Source of the DNA: Paenibacillus sp. IHBB 10380
GTDB lineage: Bacteria; Bacillota; Bacilli; Paenibacillales; Paenibacillaceae
Length of the DNA stretch: 64,000 bases
Direction of reading: 5' to 3'
Assembly (NCBI RefSeq): GCF_000949425.1
Contig: NZ_CP010976.1
Location: 1,922,001-1,986,000, forward strand
The notes under the pieces were generated by a model that was not told the DNA's origin, did not search any database, and saw nothing but the letters and a program-made list of their open reading frames with translations. Positions within the stretch are counted from its first letter, which is position 1. Each line of letters begins with the position of its first letter. Positions 16,839 to 25,443 of this stretch are shown here, piece after piece. The translations under genes were made by a program, and so were the position numbers.

Positions 16839-17335
16839 ATATGGAGTGAATTTGTTGGGGTTATGATATCAGATGGAACCCGAGTGGAAGAGATAATCGC
16901 TATGTCAATAGCTTTGTTGTTCATCTTGTTGCAATCACTTGTCTTATCTCCTCCATTAAAACAATGTTAGAAACAATCTTATTGGCTTTTCCCACTGATT
17001 TGAATGCATTGTCTGAAATTATTAAGTTAACAAAGATGTCCCGTTTAGAAGAAGTTAGATAAGTACAATTAAAGTAAGTCTAAATCGTCTTCAGTAATTC
17101 TATATAGGAGGAAATCACATTTCAAAAGAATGGAATGTAACTTTATTCTCTCGGATTCCAAGATAAAAGAAATAATTATTATCAGCCAAACGGCAATCGG
17201 ACTATATTCTTGGCCTCAAACGGCAATCGGAACAGATTCTTGACAATGCTTAATGACAAGAATCTGTTCCGATAAAACAAAAAAACCGCGATCTACGCGG
17301 ACATTAATCGGACTATATTCTTGTCATCTTACACT
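16839..17335 (+). repeat. Duplicated 0.5-kb block, copy 1
   Basis: Nearly identical to 52181-52657 in the same orientation, with only a few substitutions, one 30-base difference and a small TAATG expansion in copy 2. It holds a partial frame ending SIALLFILLQSLVLSPPLKQ, whose TGT TAG end overlaps the ATG of a 32-codon frame starting MLETILLAFPTDLNALSEII and ending at TAA near 17060. A strong AGGAGG at about 17106 has no ATG at the right distance. The block ends exactly at the right border of the A2 element, so the repeat element probably helped define the copy. Confidence 0.85.
17191..17333. repeat. A-type repeat element, full copy (A2)
   Basis: Sites: 17195-17215 (AATCGGACTATATTCTTGGC), 17225-17245 (AATCGGAACAGATTCTTGAC), 17254-17273 inverted (TGACAAGAATCTGTTCCGAT), then AAAACAAAAAA, the hairpin CCGCGATCTACGCGG at 17286-17300, and a last site 17306-17326 (AATCGGACTATATTCTTGTC) closing with TCATCTTACA. 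The plan right-right-left-hairpin-right recurs in all better-preserved copies. The inner two sites form an 18-bp palindrome. No protein is encoded. It could be a deleted transposon end, a MITE or a structured RNA. Confidence 0.75.
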
Positions 17336-17466
17336 TCTTCTGCCAATTGCAAGGCTTTGGTTTTGAGTCTACCAGCTCTGTCAAGATCGCCTTTTAAAAC
17401 AGCTTGCTTGGATCTCGTCTCCCAAAGACCTGCCCTATTATATAGTTTTCCTGCTTTGCTCACCAT
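17329..17466 (-). CDS. Hypothetical 45-residue protein
   Basis: ATG at 17466 with AAGGTGTGAAC upstream. The product, MVSKAGKLYNRAGLWETRSK then AVLKGDLDRAGRLKTKALQL, is basic and helical, like a short TPR-like hairpin. Its stop codon lies inside the right border of the A2 element. It follows the 72-residue gene by 53 bases, so both may be one small operon. No family recognised. Confidence 0.45.
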   Translation of the reverse strand: MVSKAGKLYNRAGLWETRSKQAVLKGDLDRAGRLKTKALQLAEEV

Positions 17467-17519
17467 GCTTGTTCACACCTTCACCGTATGTGTCTTCCAT
17501 TCATTACACACTGTTATAT

Positions 17520-17738
17520 TCACTGAGGATCCTCCGGATCTAACAGCCTAATAATATCTTTGGCCAACAAGATCAGGCGGTTTTCCTGCTCACCAACCTG
17601 CTTATTCTTCAGTTCTTGTCGTAAATAACGAATTTCATTTTTCAAACTTGTAATTTCAAATAAGTGTTCGAGCATAAGTCTCTTCAAACGCTCGTTCTCT
17701 TCCTCGGTTTTACCGCAGCGTTCGCATTTATCATTCAT
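17520..17738 (-). CDS. Small CxxC coiled-coil protein
   Basis: A 72-residue protein. MNDKCERCGKTEEENERLKR carries one CxxC pair, followed by a coiled-coil FEITSLKNEIRYLRQELKNK and an acidic tail DIIRLLDPEDPQ. It resembles small zinc-knuckle or DNA-associated hypothetical proteins but I cannot name a family. The ribosome binding site (GGGAGCG) is moderate. It sits upstream of the 45-residue gene on the same strand. Confidence 0.5.
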   Translation of the reverse strand: MNDKCERCGKTEEENERLKRLMLEHLFEITSLKNEIRYLRQELKNKQVGEQENRLILLAKDIIRLLDPEDPQ

Positions 17739-17819
17739 GTTTTAATGCACGCTCCCTATCATTTGCTATACACTAAGCTATTCACTTTGTTTCATACTTA
17801 CCAGGAAACATGATTTTCT

Positions 17820-18767
17820 CTAATTCAAGTTCCGCGATGCGCTTGCCTGTGTTAATTCCGTAGAGGAATTGACTAGACGACGAAGCGGTGTATATAGCCT
17901 TTCCAGGTATGCAAAGAATGCAACAAGTGAACCTATCGTCAAGTTCCCGTAGATTACCTGATAACCGCCGTAAGCAATAACCAACAATGGAGCAATATCC
18001 GTTAATGTGTTAATAATTCCGTTGGTCAATGCGTTCCATCTGGTATGTGCTACTGCTCGGTTAAGAAAATGTTCGTTTTTATGTGCAAACAAGTCTTTCT
18101 CGTGCTGTTCAAGAGTGAAGCTCTTAATGATCGGTATGCCGTTAACACGTTCATATAGGTATCCTTGCATCTCCGCTAGCGATTGTGAACGCGATTTCGT
18201 TAAGTCTTTCAACCTACGATATAGAATTTTGATGGCTATGGCGTAAAAAGGCAAAATGGCAATTGCTACGACCGTAAGCGAAGTATTCATATAACTCATA
18301 ATGCCTAAAGCTATTGATAACGTGATAAGATCCAGCCAAATATTCATCATGCCGGTTTCCACGAGACTTTTCGTTTGTCCAACATCGTTCATGATGCGGG
18401 AGATGACTTCCCCCACTTTATGATTCTGGTAATAGCGTAAGGATAATTACTGGGCATGATCGTATAGACGATTCCGAATATCAAATAAGATGCGGTTGGT
18501 CACCAATTGCGCGAAATATTGGCGGTAGTACTCGATAGGGTAACGTATGACGACGAACAAGATAAAAGCTCCCCCCATGAGCCACATGAGTTGTGAGATC
18601 TTCTCATCAACGGACAATGAGCTTAGTAACAAATCATCGACCACATACTTCATGACTAATGGCAATGCTAAAGGGATCCCAAATTTGATAATCCCGATTA
18701 GTACGGTAATCAACAAAATAGGCCAATAAGGCTTTACGAATTTAAAATAAGTTTTCAGGTTTATCAA
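17820..18767 (-). pseudogene. ABC exporter, membrane half only, broken
   Basis: The frame starting at 18767 gives the membrane domain of a half-size type I ABC exporter (YfiB/YknU/BmrA-like): NLKTYFKFVKPYWPILLITV to DIRNRLYDHAQ, then an in-frame TAA at about 18447-18449, then LSLRYYQNHKVGEVISRIMN and the remaining helices up to ELTQASASRNLN. The family needs a lysine or similar at the TAA. The whole nucleotide-binding domain that should follow is missing: the gene is cut near 17830. It cannot export anything. The start has GTGATCC-type spacing rather than a clear AGGAGG. Confidence 0.85.
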
Positions 18768-18869
18768 CGCTGGATCACCTCTTATCTGGCAATGTTTAAC
18801 TATCGGTCATTATATCCCCCGTGGGGGGATGTGTCAAAGTGAAAAAAGCAGCTCATAAGAGCTGCCGGA

Positions 18870-19505
18870 TTATACTTCCACATTCTCAATTCTAGATTTC
18901 TTAATGATGTAAAAATTCTGGATTTTCTTGTAAATCAACACAAGTACTAAGTAAAGCACGGTGACGACTACGATCGTTCCACCAGAGGCAAGGTCAAATA
19001 CATAGGCAATAAATAAACCGCTCAATACGGACAGCTCACCGAATAGGATCGCGTAAATTAAGGTCTGACGAAAACTATTGGCTAAGCGAAGGGCGATTGC
19101 GACAGGTAGCGTGATCATGGCCGACACGAGCAAGATGCCAACGACCTGCATCGAAACACTAATGACAAGTGCGACTAAGATGCTAAATATAAGATTGATG
19201 AATCGGTGCGGAATGCCCGATATGCGAGCACTCTCCTCATCAAACGAGAGATATAGCAATTCTTTATAGAACACCCAAATCACGGATACGATGACAGCAC
19301 TGGCAATCGTGATCGTAATCAGGTTATTCCGAGTAACAGAGAGCAAGCTTCCGAATAGATACCCGAACAAATCCACATTAAAACCATTGGCTAAGCTAAT
19401 CAGCACGACGCCCAGACCAATGCCGGTAGACAAGATAATGGGTATCGCGAGTTCTTGGTAAGAACGATAGATTTGGATAAAAAACGGATGATGATCAAAG
19501 GCACT
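18870..19505 (-). pseudogene. Zn/Mn ABC permease (ZnuB-like), 5'-truncated
   Basis: The frame encodes QELAIPIILSTGIGLGVVLI, five hydrophobic segments and the conserved DEESARISGIP and SMQVVGILLVSAMITLPVAI stretches of ABC-3 metal permeases (AdcB/ZnuB/MntB type), ending cleanly at 18870. The first half (about 90 residues, helices 1-3) is missing; the frame opens near 19505 inside an unrelated plus-strand frame with no ribosome binding site. No ATP-binding or solute-binding partner is adjacent. A second broken permease of this family lies at 57.7-58.3 kb. Confidence 0.75.
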
Positions 19506-19916
19506 TTTTTTACGATCATATTTGTCATCATTGCCCCATTCTTGTTATCCTCCATCTGGACAATCATACTTACCCCAATCCAATTTACTATATCATTTAC
19601 CCTCATTCTAATCATGATGCTATACCGCTTAATTAAAACAGGTGTCAATATGATACATATTCCGCCGATCGTAAATTATTGGTTATTGTCACTCTTTTAT
19701 TTCCTAGTTATTCGCAATTTTGTCTACATGATTTTGAGAGTTCATCTATTGGTAAAGCACCTGGTAGAAACGACTCATAACATCAATATATTACTTTTTA
19801 CGAATCATTTGATATGGCGTGATACCCTTCTCATTGTAATAATCTTGGGATTATTAACACCTTGTATGATTTATAAGAGTTTCAATAGAAAAGTAAGAAA
19901 GATGAACTTAGAATAA
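19488..19916 (+). CDS. Hypothetical membrane protein
   Basis: About 142 residues with four likely membrane helices (FFTIIFVIIAPFLLSSIWTI, FTISFTLILIMMLYRLI, YWLLSLFYFLVIRNFVYMIL and TLLIVIILGLLTPCMIY) and a basic tail. The start is uncertain: ATG at 19488 or 19491, both with a poor ribosome binding site. It overlaps the truncated end of the opposing metal permease. No family recognised. It may be intact but could also be truncated at its 5' end. Confidence 0.45.
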   Translation: MMIKGTFFTIIFVIIAPFLLSSIWTIILTPIQFTISFTLILIMMLYRLIKTGVNMIHIPPIVNYWLLSLFYFLVIRNFVYMILRVHLLVKHLVETTHNINILLFTNHLIWRDTLLIVIILGLLTPCMIYKSFNRKVRKMNLE

Positions 19917-20063
19917 AATGTAGTTCCGAAATGTACAGGGTCAAAGCTTATTTCTAAAGTAACGTCAGTGATATCTGGTTCCTGAAGGAGTTTATTAATA
20001 TCATCTGTAACAGCATAAATATCACATTCTTAATTCAGTACCACAAACACCCTTTAAAGGTAA

Positions 20064-21459
20064 TTAGCCGTTATTCAGGTATTGATTTTTTAGTTTCATT
20101 GCAATAAAAAGGAAGGTTAAGAGACCGTGAACAGCTAATATCGCGATCAGACATTGTATGAGAAATTCGATGTCTGGAAGGAAAAGACCCACTGTCCTCC
20201 ATGAGATACCCATACTATATGTGAATAATGGAATCAGTCCGACAGCGAATATGACGGAGATGAGCCCCGTAGATACCCATAACGTTTTATTTATCATGGT
20301 TTTGCGTCGTAAACGGATTAAGCTTAGTATGGATATAATAACCATTAATAATGCAACCCCAAGCGTAATCCATTGCGTGCTCACTTTCATTTCTGCCAAT
20401 TTCGGGCTTTGGCCATTCATAATAGATCGAATTCCCTCCATTATACTTAAGTACGAAACAGCTTCTAATTCATGATACTTATTCATCAAAAGAACGGCGC
20501 CCAGATCTTTTTCGGGAATAAAGAATACTTCCGATTTATATTCAGGCGTTGCACCCGTATGATAAGGATACTTATCGCCCGATCTGGGGAAGTGCCAGCC
20601 CAAGCCGTATCGTCTATCATTTTCTGGGGGTGTTTGTAAATGTTTTAGACTTTGTTCGGTTAATAAATCCCCGCCGTATAGCATGAATTTTATAAATTTG
20701 GCGAGATCACTAGAGCTTGAAGACATATAACCATAAGGTGCTCCCGATTGATCATACAACCCACCGCCTTTAACAGGCTTGCCGAACCATGAATGAAAAC
20801 CGGGTACAAATCCTTTGTCAATCGCTCTTTCATAATCGGCAGTAGTGTCATTCATGCCAAGAGGAGAGAATATATATTTATCCATAAATACTGAGAATGA
20901 CTGGTTGGAGACCGACTCAATTATAGCTCCTAAAAGTAAATAGTTAGCTGAATTATTTTCATATACCTCACCCGGAACATGGTTTAACTTTACTCCACTG
21001 AGTTCTGTAACGGCTTGAGTAATGCCTTTCTCCTTATCACGATCTTGCTGATCTGTCACTTTCATTCCGTCATATGCGCTAATTCCGCTCGTCTGTTCTA
21101 ATAGATTACGTACAGTTATTGATTTTGTACTGTCTGTTTGATAGGTAAACCAAGGGATATAAGTCTTCTACCAATGTCATAATAGCAAGTGATGTCAATG
21201 GTTTGCTTACCGAACCTATTAGAAAAGTCGTATCTTCCGTTACGGCTGATCCATCACTCATTGTCCCCCAGCTATTTTGAAAGACGGTCTGACCGTTATG
21301 TATCACTGCCAGCGAAGCACCCGGAATATGATATTCCTCCAGCGCTTCTTTCATAAATGTTTCGATTTGTTGAGTCGTATCGCGACCTTCAGCAGCTAGA
21401 GAAAGAGAAGGAGCAACGAGCAGGAAGATGAATAAACTGGTTAGTAGTATTTTTTTCAT
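20064..21459 (-). pseudogene. Beta-lactamase-fold serine hydrolase, frameshifted
   Basis: The first part (start at 21459, TTCACCT/AAAGGTG before it) has a signal peptide ending SLSLAAEG and the active-site FLIGSVSKPLTSLAIMTLVE (SxxK). The frame is then lost: the next ten codons or so expected after LVED are missing and the coherent peptide YIPWFTYQTDSTKSITVRNL continues in another frame, reaching a second long frame from 21065 that carries the Y-x-N equivalent YENNSANYLLLGAI, the HTG box and a C-terminal membrane domain of four helices. A deletion of about 30 bases with frameshift therefore breaks an FmtA/YfeW-type class C-like hydrolase near 21160. Confidence 0.85.
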
Positions 21460-21514
21460 CTGATTTCACCTTTCGTATGAGTTTAGTTATGTGTTCAAGT
21501 GAAAATGTATTAAC

Positions 21515-22020
21515 TTAAACAGAATGGGATTTACTTATATATAGCTCAAGAAGCTCGATCAATAATCTATACGATTGGTCAATATCAAATTCATCGTCGA
21601 CAATTTTCTGAAGCGCTAGTCCGTCGAAGCAAGCTAATAGTATACCGGCAAGCGCAGAGGCCTTTTGGGAATCGCCAACAAAGTGCTGCAACGGCATGGA
21701 AAGACTATCTCTCCCACTCTTGAGAATAGACGCTACGTGCTGTTCAAGATGCCCGCTTTCGCTTTTTATCCCTAGAGAAAAAATCTCATATCGCCAACGA
21801 TACCAGTCGGGATTGTCTACCGCTCTGGATTTGATTTCAAGTAGAACTGATTCGAAGTTTACACCGTCATCCGGCTGTCCGTCATATTGACTTTGGTAAT
21901 GCTTTTGGATTTCATTCTGTACGGAAAGTAACAGTTCTTCTTTATTTTTAAAATAATAATGAACAAGTCCCGAAGTGATATCGGCTTCGCTTGCAATATC
22001 TTTAATCGTAGCGTCGTCTT
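21515..22020 (-). pseudogene. TetR-family regulator, N-terminus replaced
   Basis: From about 22020 the frame encodes DATIKDIASEADITSGLVHY then YFKNKEELLL, the second half of a TetR DNA-binding domain, followed by a ligand-binding domain ending SKSHSV at 21515. The first helices of the HTH and the start codon are missing. At 22022 the sequence turns into a fragment of a Tn554-type recombinase gene, sharing only a few bases at the seam. The regulator cannot be made in normal form. It lies just upstream of the broken serine hydrolase, which it may have controlled. Confidence 0.75.
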
Positions 22021-22085
22021 ATAGAAGGATTTTATTGCCGCTAAAAAATGTTTTATTGTTTGAGAACTTTTCTTTGTCAATATAA
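22021..22085 (-). pseudogene. Short TnpA-like recombinase fragment
   Basis: TKKSSQTIKHFLAAIKSFYK is the same segment as KSSKTVQLFLSAIKSFYKT in the recombinases at 46.4 kb and KSPKTVKLFLSSIKSFYRSM at 28 kb. Only about 20 codons remain, fused directly to the TetR fragment. Confidence 0.65.
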
Positions 22086-22184
22086 CTAATTGAAACTCAT
22101 CTCGAGGTCTTAACTTGTAGCTCCAGTTATATTGTTTCTCTGTCTAATAAATCACTGAATTATAGACGTTAGGATCATTTTGCG

Positions 22185-22346
22185 AAAGTACCGCCACAAT
22201 GTAGGTAACCTTATGTCAAAATCCCACAATGTGGGCAGATTAGTGCATTTTGGCGTGACATCAATTTGCCAACATAAAAATAAAAAAGCCTGATTCGGCA
22301 GGCTTTGCTGATACTGCTTATGTAGGCACTTTAGTGTCACTGGACA
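22185..22346. repeat. B-type repeat element, copy 1 (B1)
   Basis: Sites ACAATGTAGGTAACCTTATG (22197), ACAATGTGGGCAGATTAGTG (22226), inverted GCGTGACATCAATTTGCCAA (22253), then the terminator-like AAAGCCTG/CAGGCTTT hairpin (22285-22306), then TTATGTAGGCACTTTAGTGT (22318) and a border GGACA. Consensus ATGTNGGYANNTTNRTGYCA. The order right-right-left-hairpin-right equals that of the A family. It interrupts the end of a DUF4177 gene. Confidence 0.75.
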
Positions 22347-22470
22347 GTAATGAGTCGGCAAAACCTGCACTAATCTCCAACCGTCTCGCATGCTCATCTA
22401 TTGTGTCTCTATGTGTTGCGGATGAGAAAAATCCACCTAACGAAGTCTCTACATATTTGTACTCATACAT
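22347..22470 (-). pseudogene. DUF4177 protein, truncated by B1
   Basis: ATG at 22470 (GGGTGGGG upstream) starts MYEYKYVETSLGGFFSSATH, the opening of DUF4177, a small beta-alpha domain. After DEHA the frame shifts: GWRLVQVLPTHY, the conserved second motif, is in another frame. The gene then runs into the border of repeat B1 and no 3' part is recognisable beyond it. Confidence 0.65.
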
Positions 22471-22504
22471 GATTACCCCACCCTTCACTCAGTATGTTTT
22501 TTAA

Positions 22505-22605
22505 TTACGAGTTCTGGTCAATTAACGTTTCAATTGCCCTACCAGTTAGTGTAAACGGCGGCAGCTTATCGTTCTGGTCGGCTACCGTTGTTTTATCATT
22601 AAGCT
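22505..22605 (-). pseudogene. C-terminal fragment of an unknown protein
   Basis: About 33 codons ending at 22505: NDKTTVADQNDKLPPFTLTG then RAIETLIDQNS. The 5' side is cut exactly at the solo IS4 end. Perhaps phage-derived; no family assigned. Confidence 0.3.
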
Positions 22606-22627
22606 ATAGTGTCCCGTTAGTTGAATG
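22606..22627 (+). repeat. Solo IS4-family inverted-repeat end
   Basis: TATAGTGTCCCGTTAGTTGA; same end sequence as at 16485, with no transposase next to it. Confidence 0.6.
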
Positions 22628-22628
22628 T

Positions 22629-22738
22629 TCACCTATTGGAATGAATCAAGGCACTTTTTATGGATGTTTTTAGTTCATCCAACTTTTCTTGAGGAATCTT
22701 CTTTCTTATACGCAGGACTATATCTTGGCCTGTTATGA
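22629..22738 (-). pseudogene. C-terminal fragment of an unknown protein
   Basis: Encodes FITGQDIVLRIRKKIPQEKL then DELKTSIKSALIHSNR and a stop. Strongly charged and helical; no start codon. It lies between the IS4 end and the serine hydrolase relic. Family unknown. Confidence 0.3.
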
Positions 22739-22754
22739 AATGCCTATTGCGACG

Positions 22755-24562
22755 TTATTGCGCTGAAATCTCGAACTTCGTGCCGGCATCTCCGGCAAAA
22801 ACAATAGATCCTCCCGCGGGTAGTTCAACCTGTTCCTTGCCTCCGATGATACTAAAGTAGGTGCATGATCCCATTGCATCATAAACGGCGAAGGAAGCGT
22901 TCGAGGGCATGTTCACCTTAATGGCCTTACTCCCGTCTTTGTCGCTTATCGTATACCATTGCGCGTATCCGTCGGGCGGAATCGTAACGATTGATTTTTT
23001 AGCGAAGTTAAAAGGCTTCACGGCGTCCTCGTTCACTAAGATGATCCCACCAAGATTCAAGTACTCAACGCCTTCCTGTGTAAAGAACGTATAACTTGAG
23101 AGATCCCGCCCGTTTATTCCCGGAATTTGCAATTCGGAGATGGCTGAATTCGGGCCGGTTATTCGCTTATCCAACACGTACCCTGGAAATTGTTTCGACA
23201 CATTCAAGTGGATGGTTATCGACGTCAAATAAGAAATCGACGTGTACTTCTCATTCAGCAGATAATACTTCTTTCCATCGCGCTTAATCCATGCCTCTAT
23301 TGTCCCTGCCGGAAGATCTTGGGGCTGGAGCTTCTCGGCGCTGTACATTGATATAGCTATCTGCCCAAGACCCGGGAAAGAATGGTATCGACGAAGCCAT
23401 AAGTAGGTGCGTCCGTTCTCCTCAGTCACGAAGCTGATCATCCTATTCCCATCCGCACTCCGGAACGTGCCGTCTGCCGAATAATAGTAGATCTCGTCTG
23501 GATTAACTGGCGATTGCTCCGAAGTGATGGACATGACGCCACCTTCGGTAATATCTATATTTGCCGTTGTACGTGATGAGCCATAGATTCCTGAATACAT
23601 GCGTGATAGAGAACCGTGTCCCCGCCTTTGGTCAGCGCCTTTATCCCATATTCGCTGAAGGGATACAGATTGACGCTGTCCCAGCCAAGACCGTATTCGA
23701 ATGAGTTGTCCGCATCGTCAGGCCACAACGGCGTCTTATACTCGTCTTGCGCCATGGCCGCAGCCGATTTACCGGACAAGACTTCTTCCGCTTCCCCCGT
23801 GAAAACTTGCGAGAATCGAGTTAAATCTTCCGCCGTGGAATAAATGCCTCCCGATCCGATTGCGTTGAGCGTCTCGTTGGGAAGTTGTCCTGCATAGGTA
23901 GGATAATAGAGTCCCGCCATCTTCGCTGTGTCCAGAGAATCAAGTGGCGTCTTTGTATTGGTCATACCCAGAGGTTCCGTAATATATCGATGGATAAAAG
24001 AGGTAAAGTTCATGCCACTAACTCGCTCGGCCACAATCTCGGCTAGCGTAAATCCGTCATTGCAGTAAACCGAAAAAGCGCCCGGGTTCGCCTTCAAGGT
24101 CTGATCGGCCAGTTCCTTCAGCAGTGTATCGTGGGCGTACGTATCGTTATCTTCAAATAAAAAGGCGTTCGTCTGCGACGATCCATTCAAACCGGAAGAG
24201 TGATTCAGCAGCATGCGCGGCGTAATCTGTTTGTAGCGTTCGTCCTTCATCGCAAACTCGGGTATATACTGGACGACCGGCTTATCGAGGTCGATCTTCC
24301 CTTGATCAATAAGGGCGTATTGCACGCTGTTCGTATCGTAAGCTTTCGTGAGGAGATCTGCCTTCTCCTTTGCATAATTCCGGGTTACTTCGTAGGTGAT
24401 TAAAGCCTTGCTCGAAGGCGAGTCCATTGCCGCCGTTGGCTCAGATGTATTCAGCGCCCCTGCTATGTTCTGCGTCTCTGCCGGTGCTTTGTTGTCGTCG
24501 CAGGAGGCTAGCAGCAGACACGAAGATAGCACAACTCCCATTATCCATCGACTTTTCATCAT
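22755..24562 (-). pseudogene. Lipoprotein serine hydrolase with two deletions
   Basis: The start at 24562 (GGAAGGAGAG before it) encodes a lipoprotein signal with lipobox LASC. In this beta-lactamase-fold family the SxxK nucleophile follows about 40 residues after the YALIDQG segment, but here YALIDQG joins directly to [15 protein letters not shown], so the catalytic serine region is deleted in frame, apparently between two similar DQG-K/E-I sequences. The YCND motif is kept. A second deletion joins GGDTVLYHA to the C-terminal [16 protein letters not shown] domain out of frame near 23600. The C-terminal beta-rich domain runs to 22755. The protein would be inactive and truncated. Confidence 0.85.
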
Positions 24563-24712
24563 TCGAACTCTCCTTCCGGAGTTTTAGTAGATATGAACAA
24601 AAATTGGTATATTTAAATATTAATAAAAAAATTAGTATTTATGCAAAACTGCCCGTTACTTCAATGCGAAAGGGAGCAGCTGCCCATAACGGTTTGCTCC
24701 CTGGTTATTTGC

Positions 24713-24738
24713 ACTATCGTGTCCCGTTAGCTTAATGA
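24713..24738 (+). repeat. Solo IS4-family inverted-repeat end
   Basis: CTATCGTGTCCCGTTAGCTT then AATG. A GGGAGCAGCTGCCC-type hairpin (about 24671-24702) lies just before it, as expected near an IS terminus. Confidence 0.6.
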
Positions 24739-24863
24739 AAAACTGACTTAAATCCTCGAAATGCTATGGGAGAATCCAATGAACAGAAGCGTAAATATGG
24801 TGTTATACGAAGTTTAACACTCCTTGAAATACGGTCAAAGCTTCTTGATATGATAATTTCTTG

Positions 24864-25136
24864 TTAGAATAAAAATAGTAAGTGTTTGTTTTCTTTCATC
24901 TTCTTTATAAATTTAACGATTCCTCGAATAATAATTATTGATAAAATGATAATAATGACTGGAGCAATTTCTAAAATAAAAACAGGTGCTAATGCTGATA
25001 ATGAAACGAAAATCTCGTAAATAAAAAAATAATCAACTATTCCAGCAACTACAAAAGACATTACAATAAATTGAAATTTCTGATAATAATAACTAAGCTT
25101 ATAATAGGCTCTTCTTAAGTAATCAAAAGCTTTCAT
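24864..25136 (-). CDS. Small hypothetical membrane protein
   Basis: A 90-residue protein with two or three membrane segments (FIVMSFVVAGIVDYFFIYEI and LAPVFILEIAPVIIIILSII) and basic ends. GAGGTG stands four bases before the ATG, so it is likely translated. No family recognised. It lies between two solo IS4 ends, so it may be cargo of, or hemmed in by, former elements. Confidence 0.55.
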   Translation of the reverse strand: MKAFDYLRRAYYKLSYYYQKFQFIVMSFVVAGIVDYFFIYEIFVSLSALAPVFILEIAPVIIIILSIIIIRGIVKFIKKMKENKHLLFLF

Positions 25137-25278
25137 ACTTCACCTCAATGCAATTTATTTACAATATGCTACGATTATGTTTAGAAATGGTTTCAGGTGT
25201 TTGTGTAATTGTGTATATCGATTAATTTGCGAACTTCGCAATTAATTCCATACTTGGAGTTATTCGCGAAGCGTTTAA

Positions 25279-25303
25279 ACTATCCTGCCCGTTAGCTTAA
25301 CAG
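25279..25303 (+). repeat. Solo IS4-family inverted-repeat end
   Basis: ACTATCCTGCCCGTTAGCTT then AACAGC, followed at about 25324-25350 by an AAGGAGCC/GGCTCC hairpin. Confidence 0.6.
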
Positions 25304-25443
25304 CGCCAAGTCAATAGCTCAGAAAAGGAGCCATTAATCGGCTCCGTGTTCATTCAGCGGCGACTCTTGAAACAATCCAAATTGACTTTTAAGCCAAATT
25401 TGATTTTGTACTGCAACATGTGGCCTAATTCCCCCTCGTTACC

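Noticed and set aside
17191..17333. Considered as a CRISPR array because of repeated 20-mers
   Set aside because: Repeats are in mixed orientation, spacers are irregular and include a hairpin, and no cas gene is present.
22152..22397. 81-codon minus-strand frame across repeat B1
   Set aside because: Its coding-like part is only the DUF4177 scrap GWRLVQVLPTHY; the rest is the repeat read as protein.
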